A DNA stretch of 64,000 bases from Mesostigma viride (GCA_009746045.1 RPFO01000643.1:1145589-1209588), one strand, 5' to 3'; positions 30,079 to 42,800 are shown, counted from the first letter of the stretch. A program made the numbers and translations. Notes: generated from the letters alone by a model not told the origin.

Positions 30079-32341
30079 GAGCGTGGCAGGGTCACCACAG
30101 CAGCCGGTTACTGCTTGGATTGCGGTGAGCGCATTATGCCACTGGTGTGAGGGTAGCTGCGTGCTCATGCGCTCCCCTTGCTTGCGTACCTGGCGAAGCA
30201 AGCGGCGCGCATGGCCTGGACGGCGCAGCACCCTGTTGTAGACCGTTTTGCAAGAATGATAGCCGGTGTATATTTAGCTCTTACAACTCCCAAGGACGAA
30301 GCATGGCTGTTTGCCGCCCTGCTGGGACATCCACGGGCTGATTGCTGCACGGTTTCCTCGCCCTGGCAGCAAGTGTGTTTGCCCGGGCTGCATATTGGGA
30401 GTTCCTGCCATTGGTCATGCTGCACTCAGATTAATTGTCACGACCTTGACTCCCTCACAGGCATGGTGCAGAAAATCCACCATTTGTTATTTTGAATGCC
30501 GTGATGAATGCGTGTTTAGTCACCCAGGCTTGCAGGGGATTTCGGCGCAGAGCGAGCCTGTTGTCACTTCTTGGCATGGGTCGGTGTGTGACCGATTGTT
30601 GACTGGGTGGCCGACTCATCATGAAAAGGAAAGACACAGCTTTCCTTGGAACTAGCTGTGAGCGCTCCTGTGTGTCCGCTGTGTCATGATTCTGCATGCC
30701 CGACACGAACACCACAATATAGCTGGTGTGCTCCAGGCAGGTTGTTGGTCATCATCCCGCACAGCAATTCCTGCCATTGATTAGCATTGCATCCCGCGAG
30801 GTTGCTGCCTTCGTCCCTAGATTCTTGTTGCGGGCTCTGCCTGCCCTGTTCCCTTGGAGTCACTGCCGTCTTACAAGTTGATGGCAATAGCAAGAGGCAT
30901 TTCCCCCCCCCCTGTTGTCATTGCTCATTGGCTGTATTCATCAACATTCATCACTGGCTTTGCTGTAGATGTGACGGTAATCAGGGCGCTTGGGGTTCCG
31001 GTGCATGGCTGCCATGCCTGTGTGCTGCTGTAGCCGTGACATCCATCACGCGCAGCACACCGAGAACGTGCACCTTTAGTATACTGTGGCACGCACCCAG
31101 CTACCTGCATGACCAAATTGATGATGTCCTGGCCCATGTGCCCTGGACTTGTTGGTTGCCCCCTTGTCCCATTCATCGCTGCCTGCTGTGGTGAATGGAA
31201 AGCCCTTGCCACTGGGTATTCTACCGATGTTGTTGTGTTGTAGGCTGATGGCTCGTAGCAGCAGGTTATGAAAGTTTCTTCAATCCCTGGTCTGCATCAA
31301 TAGATACTTTAGAATTGCTCCCGCGCTTCTTCAAGTTATATGCCATGAGCAAGGTGTTTTACCTTTACCTGCTTCTGAAATGCCCGGCGTGGATTATTTC
31401 CTGTATTTTTCCCAAGGGAGGCAGTGTGAGTAATGGTTCGGAAGTCGATGCTTGGCTGTTACCGATTAACATCAGCCAATGTTATCATAGCATCATGGAG
31501 GGGAGTTACAACTCAAGGAACTGTGAATGCAGCAGTTGGTTGCTTGGTGGGCACCACCGGCATTTTTGCATCCATGTGTGCATGAACATGGACCCATTCG
31601 TGTGTTGACCCTGCTTTACCAAACCTGGCATGTGCGTTGCTCGCTTCCTGTCTTCATTGCATACGGTGTCTGGATGCAGGTTGACTAAACTTGGTACGGC
31701 CTGGGCTTCAATAGCGAGTCCTATTCGGAAGTCATGGTCACCATGTTCGAGATCTGTTAGCACCGACTAGTGGGAATGTATGGTAGAATTGAGGAAGAGA
31801 GGAATCTTAATTATAGTCACTGTTTGTAAACGTTTGGGCTTGACATCTTGAATTGACAGCGGGCAGGCAGTCTGTGCTTGATTTTTTCTCGCTCGGCTGG
31901 CTAGCGGACCTATGTACATACCTTGCCTGGCTGGAAGGCAACAGTCTCATACCGGTTGTGCACACCTGACTGGGGTATGCCAGATTCCCAGGTGCTGGCT
32001 GCCACACTGATAGGGGTTGGACGGGTTGTGAATGCAGTGCGCGCTCTAGATAGCGTTATGACTGCATAGATGGAACAGGCTTTGTAGTGGACAGGCTTGG
32101 GCCAGTCGGGCAATTGCATCGGTTACCCATCCTTTGTTGAGAGCTGGGTCTCAAGGCCAGTGCATGTACCACTTTGCCATGAAACTTTCCTCCCCACTTC
32201 AGCCAGGATAGGCCGGGGAGCTGGCATCATAATGAAGTCCCTGCTCGAGCACTGGAGACTTGAAAACGGCGCTTCATCAAGCTAATGTACTGTTAGTTTT
32301 ACTTCGCTGTGTATAATAGGTATTTTCATGTTTTCTATTGC
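30079..32341. other. Intergenic stretch, no gene recognised
   Basis: Open frames are short and have no domain I recognise. A diverged direct repeat is visible (GTTCCTGCCATTGGTCATGC at about 30400 and ATTCCTGCCATTGATTAGC at about 30768). Part of this may be the 3' UTR of the ankyrin gene. Confidence 0.35.
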
Positions 32342-33198
32342 TTAAGGGGTCCGGACGGACCTGCCCCCCCCCAAATTGAATACACATGTTTTGCACTCAA
32401 TACCCATGCTGGCAATGCAAATTATGATGGGGGACCATAAATATGACCCTTGGGCATGCATGTGGCTACTTTTTGAGTTCAAGGCCCATCACAATACATG
32501 TGCAGGGAGATTTTTTTGGCGCGCACACCCCCTAAAAGCACGGATTGCCTAGGACAACCCCCCCACACTTGTGTACCAAACACCATATTTTTGTCAAATC
32601 CCTACCCAGACCAAAGAATGGAGCTAATTTGCAGCACCAAAATCGCACGTCTGGGCATACTGATGCAGTTTACCGAAAAATACGTCTTTTTTGTGACTAA
32701 AAAAAAAAATCAAATCAAATACGCATGGGTTGGGCCCAGGGAGATAAAGATAACTTCCACAGGGTGGGAATATCAATGGGACCAATTTTCAGCTCATTCT
32801 GACCACGTATGTGAACAGCCATCACTTTTGTATGAAAAACAAAAAGCACGAAAATACGGTTTTATGCCAAATGGCTGCACCAATCACAACCTTGCCCACC
32901 ACCAAGTGGGGCAAATAAGGTGCCAGCAAGTTATTTATCATGCAAACTATCTTGGAATCAAAATTCAGGTCATTCTGAGCTAGACTGATGGCATAAACTA
33001 GTGTCCTCAACTACCACCCTGTAAGCCATGCAACATGCAGGCAAAGGGGTTCCACCAATACATGCATAGACAATCCCCCTGCTGGGGCAGGGCAGAGTCA
33101 ATAAACATCATGAAAGTAAAAATAAACAACACCATGGTCCTACAACAATGCAACACCCATGATGGCATGAGGCACCTAATAACACATGGCGGCTAGGA

Positions 33199-35650
33199 CT
33201 AGTCCTCATCTGAGCTGTCACCCTTCCCACAGCAGTTGGGGCAAAACCACGGTTCCCGTTCCTGGGGCAGGGTCTTGAGGGTGAGACCAACGCACAGCAT
33301 GTAAGCCCCATGCCCATCCACATCCGGGGTGTCGCACAGCAGGAAGGGGTTGGCGTCAGTGCTAGCCGCCCCCATGCATTTGATGCACAACACCCTGTCC
33401 ACGCCATCATCAGAGCTGGTACTGCTGGCATCTCCCCCCTCGTCCTCCCCGCTGGCCACATCCTCATAGCCGCAACCATGCTCGTACTTGGCGGCTGCCT
33501 CCTTCTCCTTGGACCAGTTCAGCCCCTTTGCAATCCGCGACCGCTTCTGCTGCCGTCTCTTGAAGTTAGGGTCCCGCTTGGTTTCCTGCTTCAGGGTGCG
33601 CTCCTTCCGCAATGTCTCCAGCTGGTCCGTCACCGCCTCGGTCACCGCTATGCCCAGCTTGGCCGCCAGCACTGACCACCAATCCGTCACGGGCCTTGAG
33701 CACGCCCATCATGCAGGCATACGGCCAACGCAAACCCGCAAAGCCCCCCTTGCCCCCTGGCACAAAGCCGATCTGCACCGAGTGGTGGAATTCATTCATG
33801 TTGGACGAGGCATCATGGTTGCAGCGGTCAAGCAGTGCAGGGTTCACATACTTCTCAACGGCGTTGTCCACCACACCACGCACGTCCACAATCACCCCCT
33901 TGCTGGTAGCCTCGGCAGGCGGCAGCCAGCGTCCTCCCTTCCAGCCCGGCCTATTGCTGGTCTTCTTTGCCACACCACACCAATCCTCCTTCGTCACCTC
34001 CTTAGTCTCCTTGTCCTTGTGGTGGTTGCAGTACGTCTCACACCCGTCGTGCTTGTTGAAACAGTGGTCTATCAGGTTGTGCATTGCCTGTGACAGCCAC
34101 TCCCCCTTCATGTGCCCATTAATGCGAATGCACCACCTGAAACTGGTACATATGTGGGTGATGACATCATCTGTGAGAACCTTGGGCAGCTTGGACAAGT
34201 GCTCCTTCCTTGCTTTCAGAAGTGAACCATACAGGCAGTTGCCTAAATGGTTCAGATCTTCCTGCTTGGCTGGCACGTGCTCCGTGAGCTTCTCCTGCAC
34301 CACAGCGTACCAGGATGTGTCACCATCGCTGACCACCTCTGCTGCGTACAGGCGCTGCTGCCTTGGCTTAGCACAATCCCCCCCTCCCCTCCCTCCCCTC
34401 TCTCCTTGCACACCATGCCAATGTTGAGGCCATCCTGCAGTGACATGAGGTCATTTAAGAGGGCTACCGCCCCCCATGCCTCCATGCTCTTGCTGGACCC
34501 ACCGTGATTCCGCCAGCACACGTGCTCAGCACCTCATCATTGCTACCCCTTGGTTGCTCACACGTGGGGCACCACCTACCTGAGATGTGGATACCAACAA
34601 CCTTCTTGCTGGGGCTATGGATCAAAAGCTGCTGCCCCCACAAACTCTTGAACCCCCTATTGGCCCAGCTCCCATCAAAGCTCACCCTGCAGCCCTGCCT
34701 ACCCTTCCCATCCATCTTGAACCGCTTGCACTTCATCTCCATCTCTCGTACCGCCACTCTGTTCTCCTTGATCACCTCAATCAGATGCTCCATGACCACC
34801 TGCTCCACAGCACGCACATCCTTATCCCACGTGTCGTGCCCACGTGGGAACCTAATGCCAAGCACGACGGAGAGACGCACAAGCTGTTGGCGGGACAAGC
34901 CAAAGAGCACACCTGCACACGCCAGCAGGCTGCTACAAGCATTGCGCCTCACACCAGCCTCAAATCTGAGTTGGGCTGAAGAAGGGGAAAAGGCTGCCAC
35001 CACGGCTCATTCTCATCACCCGCACCCTTTCCCCTCCCATCCGGGGCCGTGCTCAGCCTGGGCTTACAAAAGGGATTGGTGCACCACAGCACAACATCCG
35101 AGCAGCTGCCCGCATCGCGCTTTGGCTTCTCCAGCATGCCCAGCTTGAGAGTGAACCCTAAACAGCATGGGCACGGGAGGGCGGCAGCCATGGCCTCCAG
35201 CCCACAAGAATCCACAATAAGCCGGGGCATATCAAAAGGCAAGCCCTTGTCCTCGACAACGGGAGGCAGCACGACAGCATCTCTGACTTGTTTACCATGC
35301 GGCAGCACTTTCTTGGGCGACGGCCGGTAGTGATGTGGAGGATTCCTCGCTCGCTCCGCACCGGGCAGCACTCCCTCGTCCTCGACAGATGGAGCACCAC
35401 CCGAATCGCCACCAGCTGTCGCCGTCAGCCCTTCCACCCCCGCGCTAGCAACCCATTCTGTCCGAGTCTGCTCATCCGCGGACTTACAAGGCCGCCCACC
35501 ACGACGTTTGGCCTCATTTGTAGTCGCCGGCGGCCTGCCTCGACCCCTGCGCTCCTCAACAGGCGCAGGCAGCTCCACCCCGGATTCGTGTGCTGCGCGT
35601 TCTTTCTCCCTACGGTCACGTTGAGCTAGCGAGCGTCTATTTCTGGCCAT
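33199..35650 (-). pseudogene. Kolobok/Mutator-like DDE transposase with C-terminal PHD finger, frameshifted
   Basis: The start is the ATG complement at 35650 (MARNRRSLAQRDRREKERAA, a basic region with an AT-hook-like RGRGRPP). Then follow a Cys pair (PCPCC, WCTNPFC), a helical region, VSFDGSWANRGFKSLWGQQL with the first Asp, HGGSSKSMEAWGAVALLNDL, and after a probable intron (about 34430-34345, ATG|GTGTGC..GCAGAG|GTG) VVSDGDTSWYAVVQEKL with the second Asp, then CETYCNHHKDKETKE. The C-terminus is a PHD finger: CIKCM, NPFLLCD, GHGAYMLC, EPWFCPNC. At least three frame changes are needed (near 34990, 34545 and 33690), so it is inactive unless they are sequencing errors. PHD fingers usually bind histone tails, so chromatin-guided integration is a possible role. 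Confidence 0.65.
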
Positions 35651-35685
35651 GATATTGCGCTAATGCTCTGACGTGCTGGCCGGGG

Positions 35686-35905
35686 TCAAAATCTACTTGC
35701 GAGCCCTATAGACGGTTTGAAGCCGGTGTATTCCCCCCCGGCGTCGGGCCAGCGCTCATGAATGATCGTCTCTACCTCTTCGGGCAACTTTTTCGCTCCG
35801 CCCTTCTCGTCAAACCATTTCATTTCTTTGGCAAAATGCCGGTATGCGGCGTGCCTGAATGCTTTGTTATAGGCGTCCACCGTTTGCGGGGGACGGTGAT
35901 CCTCT
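35686..35905 (-). other. Open frame upstream of the transposase, unknown
   Basis: The minus-strand frame encodes YNKAFRHAAYRHFAKEMKWF then DEKGGAKKLPEEVETIIHER and a stop, just upstream of the transposase start. It is amphipathic and Lys/Glu-rich with no domain I recognise. It may be a short second protein of the transposon or a former N-terminal exon. Confidence 0.3.
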
Positions 35906-35921
35906 GCAGCTGGGCGATTAA

Positions 35922-37837
35922 GGGGACTCGGCGCGGCGAATATTTTCCGCGCCAAAAAAATTCCGCGGTACCCTCCGTACCGTGAAAAGTGGGTGCACGG
36001 TGCGCGCACCCCTTGCGGAAGTGGCCATGGCGGCTGCTTTTAGACGAAACGTGACAAATCTGGCTCGCGGAAAGCAGAAAAAATGCTCGATTCTTGGAGG
36101 AAATTAGTTACTGATTCTAATTTATGGTGGGATAGTTGCGATCTATAATGTCGCGGGCTCTTTTTCTTTACCATCGGCAGGGGGGGTCCGGCCTGAATTT
36201 CTGTCGGGATGAATAAAGTATAATTGATGCCTGCAGGTGTGATTGTCGATTGTTGCCAGTTTTGATGGTCCTCATGGAAGCTAGTTTGGTTAATGATGTT
36301 TCTAAAGCCGTAAAAATTCCCGCTGCTATCTTTACCTTTCCCGTCATTTTGCGGTAAGATAACATTAGGCCTGCGCGATGCGCGCCCGACCTCTCCATGA
36401 AAGGGTGGCCTTTCTTGTGCGCCTGGGCACGATCGATAAATGCCCGTTATGGTACGTTCTTGTATTAAACGTCCTAAGATAGCGCTTTCCTGCTTTCTTA
36501 GCTCGTTGAGCGTAAGCTTTTTGCCTTCTTTCCGGCCAGATGCAGCCATGAAGTTGCGGGTCCTGGCGCTGCACCGCTGGATTCCTGGATGTTTTTTAGC
36601 AAGTTCGTCTGTGACGTGGCTGGCTTGCTGCAGCGCGTGGCCCACAACCTGTCGGGAAGGTGTAATGCTTTTATTTCCATGCTTCTCTGAAATTTCTTTT
36701 GCTTTATAGACAGTTGTGTTCGAGGAAATTCACGCGGTCTTCCTAAGCAGCGGCATCATTTTCCCCAGACACTGACGAGCTGGCACCTGTCTCCTAAAGA
36801 AAGTGGCTCGTGCTTGTTAGAAAGGAGGCAGTGTGCATTTTGCGGGACACAATGCTTTGGTGGCACATGCGTCAGGTAGGTTGTTCCAATGGTCTCTTCA
36901 CCTTTCCCACTGAGTAAATGATAGCCTTTGTCATGCTAACCAGAGCAGCTAGCCACAGGTTGGCTGGATAAAAAGTCAGCTTATTTTCTCTTTATATACT
37001 GCGTGTGTGGTCCTCCGCATGTCCGGCTTGTTGGGCATTTTGGAAGAGGGTTTTTAATGTGTTGTTGGGTGGAACAACTTGGTTGTTGGCACAAAATCAC
37101 ACATTATTAGCCTGAGATAGGCATGACATATGCTGCTCAGGCGTGTCGTCCTACCAGCCTTGTTGTTAAGGGTAGACTCACAAGGCTGGCTGTGACGATG
37201 GAGGGGTGGGGCGTATGACGCTCCGGACATCCTCCTCACACTCCGTGATCAAAGTGGGCATGTTTTTGGGTGTCTAGGGTAGCAAAACAGATGTCATTTT
37301 GGCTCAGCACTAGCTCAAAATTCTCTTTTAGCGTCTACCCAGGTGGCATCACAGGAAAATCAATAACTTGAGCTACGCTTGTCAGAATGAGCTCAAACTT
37401 TGGGGTTGTGTTTCCCCCCACTCAGTGGAATTTAAAATGTATGGATGACCCAATCTGATGTGTTAATGATTTGATTTATTTTTTTTGGCTCAAAAAAGTA
37501 CCCATTTTGCGGGAAAATTAATAACTCAAACAAATGTGACCATTTTGGCCATGTAAATAGCCCAGCTTTTAAAAAAGTGGGGGAACTTTGCAGAAATGTA
37601 TAGGCAGGTCATTTGGATAAGTGGTTTGTCTTGGGCAAAATATCTCATAAATAGCGTCTTTTTCTATTTTTAGCTCGCCACCGGTGCGTGGTTGGGCGTA
37701 GTACCCCCAACAAGTGGTGGCATGAATGTCCAAACATCATATTTATGGTACTCAATCATCACTAGATGGTTCCCGAGTGCATTGGAACTGAAATTCATTA
37801 AAGTCAGTTTTTCAGGCTTTTGGACGTGCGAGTCCCC
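35922..37837. mobile_element. Second TTAA element nested in the Kolobok-like transposon
   Basis: The left end TTAA|GGGGACTCGGCGCGG (35918) and right end CGAGTCCCC|TTAA (37838-37841) form a short 9-bp terminal inverted repeat with TTAA on both sides. It lies between the transposase gene and the right end of the outer element. Its left subterminal sequence (GAATATTTTCCGCGCCAAAA, then AATTCCGCGGTACC) resembles the right subterminal sequence of the outer element, so both belong to one superfamily. Confidence 0.55.
36040..36645 (-). CDS. Hypothetical protein of the nested TTAA element
   Basis: An uninterrupted 201-codon frame: MGHALQQASHVTDELAKKHP, then RCSARTRNFMAASGRKEGKK, LTLNELRKQESAILGRLIQE and a C-terminal part rich in Asn/Gln/Pro. 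It lies wholly within the nested element. I do not recognise a domain. It could be a relic of an accessory transposon protein or a chance frame; codon use is unremarkable. Confidence 0.25.
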   Translation of the reverse strand: MGHALQQASHVTDELAKKHPGIQRCSARTRNFMAASGRKEGKKLTLNELRKQESAILGRLIQERTITGIYRSCPGAQERPPFHGEVGRASRRPNVILPQNDGKGKDSSGNFYGFRNIINQTSFHEDHQNWQQSTITPAGINYTLFIPTEIQAGPPLPMVKKKSPRHYRSQLSHHKLESVTNFLQESSIFSAFREPDLSRFV

Positions 37838-38179
37838 TTAATAAGCCATTTCCTACCCAGAATTGGGATTAGCGGGACGTGCAACAAATTATTTTTACGC
37901 ATCCACACGTACAGCTTCAATTGACAATCAACTTCCAGCTCTACGTCCGCGCAACTGTCCGCCATTTCCACCCCGCACACACTTTCCATTTCGCATTGCG
38001 AATTTCTGTGGTCCGGAGTCACTTTCGGTACCGGCGGGAATTTTTTGGCGCGAAATAATTCCGGTCCGTCCGGACCCCTTAATTCAATCTTTTCTTGGAT
38101 GTTTAATTGCATGGGTGAATTTTACTCAGTGTATACTTAAATAAAATTAAAAGGACGTGCCGGGAAACAGGGGAACCAC

Positions 38180-38754
38180 GCACTCCCTCCGCCCCAACGC
38201 CTAATGCCAGAATTGCCAGAACTGCCAGAATTTTTTCAAGCAGCTGGAGCGACTGGAGGAGTTGACGCGCGGCCACATGTATACCTCGCACTTTTGCTGG
38301 ATGCCAACGCGATGCTCTGCGTTGGGGCTGGAGAATCTCTGTACGCTCCTGATGGTACGGTGGCTAATGGCAATACAGCTTTTTTTGCAGATATGCTGAC
38401 CACTCGAAATCTGATAGCAGTCAACACTGGCTCTCAGCACTGCTCTGCGGTTCACGTCACCCACGTGTCGCCTGATGGCACTAGCCACCGCTGTCCTGCA
38501 TGCCGTAGTCCTCTAGTGGTTGTCTCACTTCATCGTAGCTGCCAGCGTGACCGTGGCTCGCTCGCTTGTGCGATCCGACCATCGCCCTGTGTGGGCTCGG
38601 ATTCGCCTGTGATTTGCCTCACGGGACAAACGCAGCCACACGGCGCCACCTGATTGGCGGGTGCTACGCCTGCTAGAAAAATTGGCTGATGCGCCCATAG
38701 GCCAGGACTTGGCGAATCTAGCTGCTGCTCGCATTTTCGTTGATAAGCAGGACA
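38180..38754 (+). pseudogene. LINE endonuclease fragment
   Basis: The frame from about 38204 contains VYLALLLDANAMLCVGAGES, YAPDGTVANGNTAFFADML and NLIAVNTGSQH, matching the EN segment VAILVDANATLPVGRGG..YAPRLTDSNANT of the LINE at 12.1 kb. After a frame change VRSDHRPVWARIRL-type sequence (38570-38610) supplies the SDH motif. It is interrupted by the hAT element at 38763. Confidence 0.55.
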
Positions 38755-38762
38755 TCGCCGCC

Positions 38763-39843
38763 CAGTGCTTTTAGTAAGGGTTTTTGTCCGCGTCAGCCTG
38801 GCTGACTTGCCGCCGTTGGCGGCGCGTCAGACGGCTGACTTGCCGCCGTTGGCGGCGCATCAGCCTGGGGGCTCACCAGCATTGCCGGACTGAGCCGATG
38901 CTGCTGCTGCACTGCTGGCTGCATTGCTATCATTCCCCCTTTTCCTCTTGCTGCGGTTCAGCGCGTCGGCTGCCTGGCCTACGCCAACAATGGCACGCGG
39001 ACCAGGCGCAGGCACTTTGGCCATGTCGGCGGCCTGTTTCGGCATGAAAAAAGCTGCGATCCCCCCAGATTTAAATTTTCCCAGTATTCCTTCCGGCGCC
39101 ATCCCTTCACCCAAAAACTTCCAACCCCCAGGTCGCTAACTTTGCTGGTTGACTATCGGACTAAACCATTAACGTTGTTAGATGTTGATACAATATTACT
39201 GACCCGGCCCGAAATTTCCCTAGGCATCTAGTAATGGACAGAATTCTTTCTTATGCAAACAAATCTACAGCGTTAATAAACACACCTGGAATTCGATTCA
39301 AAGCAATATGTAAATCAGGCAACCTCGCAACGCTTCATCAATCAGCTAATCAATCATATTCCTAAAACCTTTGCCATCATCGAGACATCGACCATTGCCA
39401 GTCGTCCTGGGTTACAACTTTAATTACTTTCGTCTAGAACTCTCGTCACTCTCGCCGCCAAGCAGGCTAAGGGCCGGCGGGTCTGGCATGGGCATGATAA
39501 CCGCCTAGAATCTTGAAGCATATCAACGAACAGACCTGAACTGGTGAACTTGAATTCGTAGATATCCAGTACGAAGTTGGCATTTCAGTAGACTTCAGTA
39601 CATTAGTAGGTACCACTATATATTGACCCTGCCTGACGCATAGACTCGGTGCCCATAAGTACTGACGTGCTGCCTGAATTTATGCGTCAGACGACTGACG
39701 TGCAGACAAAATTTACGCGTCAGTCGACTGACGCAGAGCCAAAATTTACGCGTCAGCTGTCTGACGCGCGGACGAAAAAGTCTGACGCGTCAGACACTGA
39801 CGCGTCAGCGGCTGACGCACGCGTCCCGTTACTAAAAGCACTG
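38763..39843. mobile_element. Non-autonomous hAT-type element
   Basis: Termini CAGTGCTTTTAGTAA / TTACTAAAAGCACTG (15-bp perfect inverted repeat) are flanked by the 8-bp direct repeat TCGCCGCC (38755-38762, 39844-39851). CAGTG ends plus an 8-bp duplication are hallmarks of hAT. Both subterminal regions are packed with CTGACGCGTCAG-type palindromes (38790-38868 and 39650-39815), likely transposase-binding sites. No transposase is recognised; a minus-strand frame at 38860-39114 has no known domain. Confidence 0.7.
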
Positions 39844-39851
39844 TCGCCGCC

Positions 39852-42800
39852 TGCAGCGCCATGCTGGCCGGCGCCGTGCCCGCCGGGGCGGCCCTCCGGC
39901 ACCTCGCTGCGTCTGCAGTGCTCCCCGTGCGGCGGCCGCTACGGTCCACACCGCACCGTGTCATGACCTGTGCGTGCCAAGCTAGGCCCCTTCTGCATAA
40001 GGAGTCCGACCAACGTGCTGGCAGGGGGGCGCACACCGTTGGAGTGCGGGCGCATGCGCTGCGCCCGTCAACACGGTGCCAGCAAACAAGGCGCCAGTGT
40101 AGGGCACTGCTCGCACGCGTCCCAAGCCAGCATAGCCCTGCCAATGACACCACCTGTAATGATGCATTGCCATGTGCATGGTGGCCCTGCACCGCGTACG
40201 CGCGTGGGGGCCCTGGGTACGCTGCAGCGCCGCATGACAGCAGGCGCACACTACCGGCACGCGGCAACCACACGCAGCCGTGTCCAGCGGTGCGTGGCGT
40301 AGCGGTGTCCACAACAGCATGCAGGTGCTGGCAGACGCAGCAGACACGACGCCCCACCCCGGCGCGACGTCGCGGCGCCCATAGCGCGCATGACCCCCCG
40401 CGAGGTGAGCACCGACCCGCGACCGCACGGAGCCAGCGGTGTGTGGCGTGTGGCAGCGCCTGCACCTGCTGCGGTGTCAAGCACGTGGGGTCGGTGCCCG
40501 CTTGACGACCCGCGCCCTCCCCCTCCCTTGCTGTGCGCCGACAAGGGCTAGCCCCGTGCTGGTGCGGCAGTAAATTACCGTGTGTCAGGTATAGATAGCG
40601 CAGTGCCCCTGTCAATGCTAGCTGCCCGACCACCCACACACACCGATGTGGCCGCAGCCACCCGCATGGTGCGGAGCAGACGTCCAGGTATTGGTGGGGT
40701 AAGGCACAAGAGAAGCGTGTTGCAATACACGACACCACCACCACCATCACCACACCAACAAACACCAGGTACATGGCCCCATGTATACTCAAATACCTGC
40801 AGTCTGCTGTTGCTGTTGATGCATGCTGGCATGCCACGCCCGTGCAGTACTGCGCCCACTGTTTCCTTCCTTGCCAAAAAAGCTGACTGTTGGCTGGTGT
40901 CTGTGGTGGGGCGCGCGCACAAGAAAGGCGGCACCTGCGCGTACGATGCACGCGGTAGAGTTTGGCCCAGGCCCATGCCTGCACTCAACATGGTGGAGTG
41001 CAGCCCATGTGTTAGGAATACGGCCCATGCACATAATAACACACCATTGAAAGTGGCTACCGCGTACGGGTGGCGCTAGGCTGGATGATGCGCCTCACCA
41101 TTTGCACAGCGACGCCAGCATGGCGCAGGATGCGCCGCACGGTTGTTACAAAGGGCCCTCGAATGCCGTGCAGCACATGCCCCTTGCATGTGTGGATGAG
41201 TGACCAGTCGCACAGGTGGCAGTATGTACAGCACATGCGTTACGAACATTGCAGGTACCCCGCACACATGCCCAACCACTACTGCCGTAGTGTACAGGGG
41301 GGCTTGGCCACGCGGCAGCGTCATGTGGGACAGGGCAGTGACGCCTTAAAGGACTGCTGCACCACCCATGGCCGCTGCGCCTCCACCACAGAGAGGGATG
41401 CATACGCCGTGGTGTGGCACTGGACAGGAGTGCATGGTGGCCCACACGGTCATTGCCATTGTGGGATGGGTCGTGCCGTGCGCTTACCGAATAAATCCAC
41501 AATAGCGCGTTTGTGTGCCACACGTATGGAGGGCACGCTGTAGAGGGGGCTGCACCGCCGCCGCCCCCGCCGGTAAGGAGAGCTGGGTGCAAGCCGTCAG
41601 GTGCCAACGCTATGCACCGCTACTGCCTCCTGGGCACCCTCTGTGACCATCGTGGCCTTGTGCCAGCACAACGTACGGATTGCTTAAGGCACTCATTCCA
41701 CTCGCTATACGGATGCACCCATTTGGGCCTTGTCACCAGTGGTTTCACACTCCAGTGGACAGCACGTTACCAAAGGTAGACCATTTCTGCCCCCCGTGTG
41801 CAGGCCACCTGCTCCAGGGCTTGCAACTCAACTGCCCAGTCGGCTGCTTCTTCCACGCCTGCCTGCCCGCGTGAGTCATGCCACTGGCACCGAGCAGGCA
41901 CCTGGCATGGGGACTATGGCAAACGCGGCATCCACTGCGGCCCACGCAGCGCTTGGGATGCCAGCAACAAGGGTGCAAATGGCACCAGTGCATGCAGTAT
42001 GGTGGGGGGGGTGATGCCCCTTGGACCAAGCGCGCGAGCGGAAAAGAGTGCGGGCATGCGGTTCCAAGGAACAAGCGCAAGGGCAACGAGCGTCCCCTGC
42101 ATGTTATCAGATAACCCCATCATCGTGAGGCTTTCAGGCCAGCGCACAGAATTCTGCCCCCCGCCCTCTGTACACAAATTCAAGTGAAAGGAGTGCCAGG
42201 GGGAGGACGAAGATCATTCCTTGCAAAAATGCACAGATGCATACATTCCAACAAAATGGCATGCCTCGGCGGCGTCCCAGCCGTGGAAAAAGAGGCTCAG
42301 AGCATCCAGCACAATGGGCACATGACTACAGCAGCACCCTCGGCACGCTTGCCGAGGCAAAATACCGGGCACTCGGTATCCGTGCCGTAGTGAGTGCTTG
42401 TGGACAGTGGCAACCCATGCCTCATGTCTCTTCCCGCATTATAAACGGCCACAAGTGTTTGGGGGCCGTGTGGGGTGCCTTGCTTGCGGCCCGGCCAGCA
42501 AGTACCAACACAGTGCTTGCGCTGCGGGCTAGCGGCGGGCCCTCGCGCAACGCCAAAGTAGACCCAGACAAGGACTCCGTGCCTACGCAACTGCCTGTCT
42601 GATGGGCATTCTCATAAAAGCAAAGCGGGTTAAAGAGGCAAGGGCTGGCAGCAGGAAGAAGTACATGAGCAACACATTAGGTAGCAGTCATTTTTAACAT
42701 AAGCAGGCTGTCCACCATAATTTTCCCGGGTTCCTCCGCTTTCAAGCGCGCAGAACCGCTCAAGTACTTTTAGGGGCCAGGGGAGGCACTTTACCCAGGA

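Larger units (their letters stand above)
32346..38078 (-). mobile_element. Kolobok-like DNA transposon with TTAA target duplication
   Basis: A perfect 16-bp terminal inverted repeat GGGGTCCGGACGGACC (32346-32361 and 38063-38078) is flanked by TTAA on both sides (32342-32345, 38079-38082). Longer subterminal regions are also similar in inverted orientation (A-rich, TTTTTTTGGCTCA and CAAATCAAAT blocks near 32.68 kb and 37.48 kb). A damaged DDE transposase gene lies on the minus strand at 33.2-35.65 kb. TTAA duplication and GGGG termini are characteristic of Kolobok. A second TTAA element is nested at 35922-37837. Confidence 0.75.
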
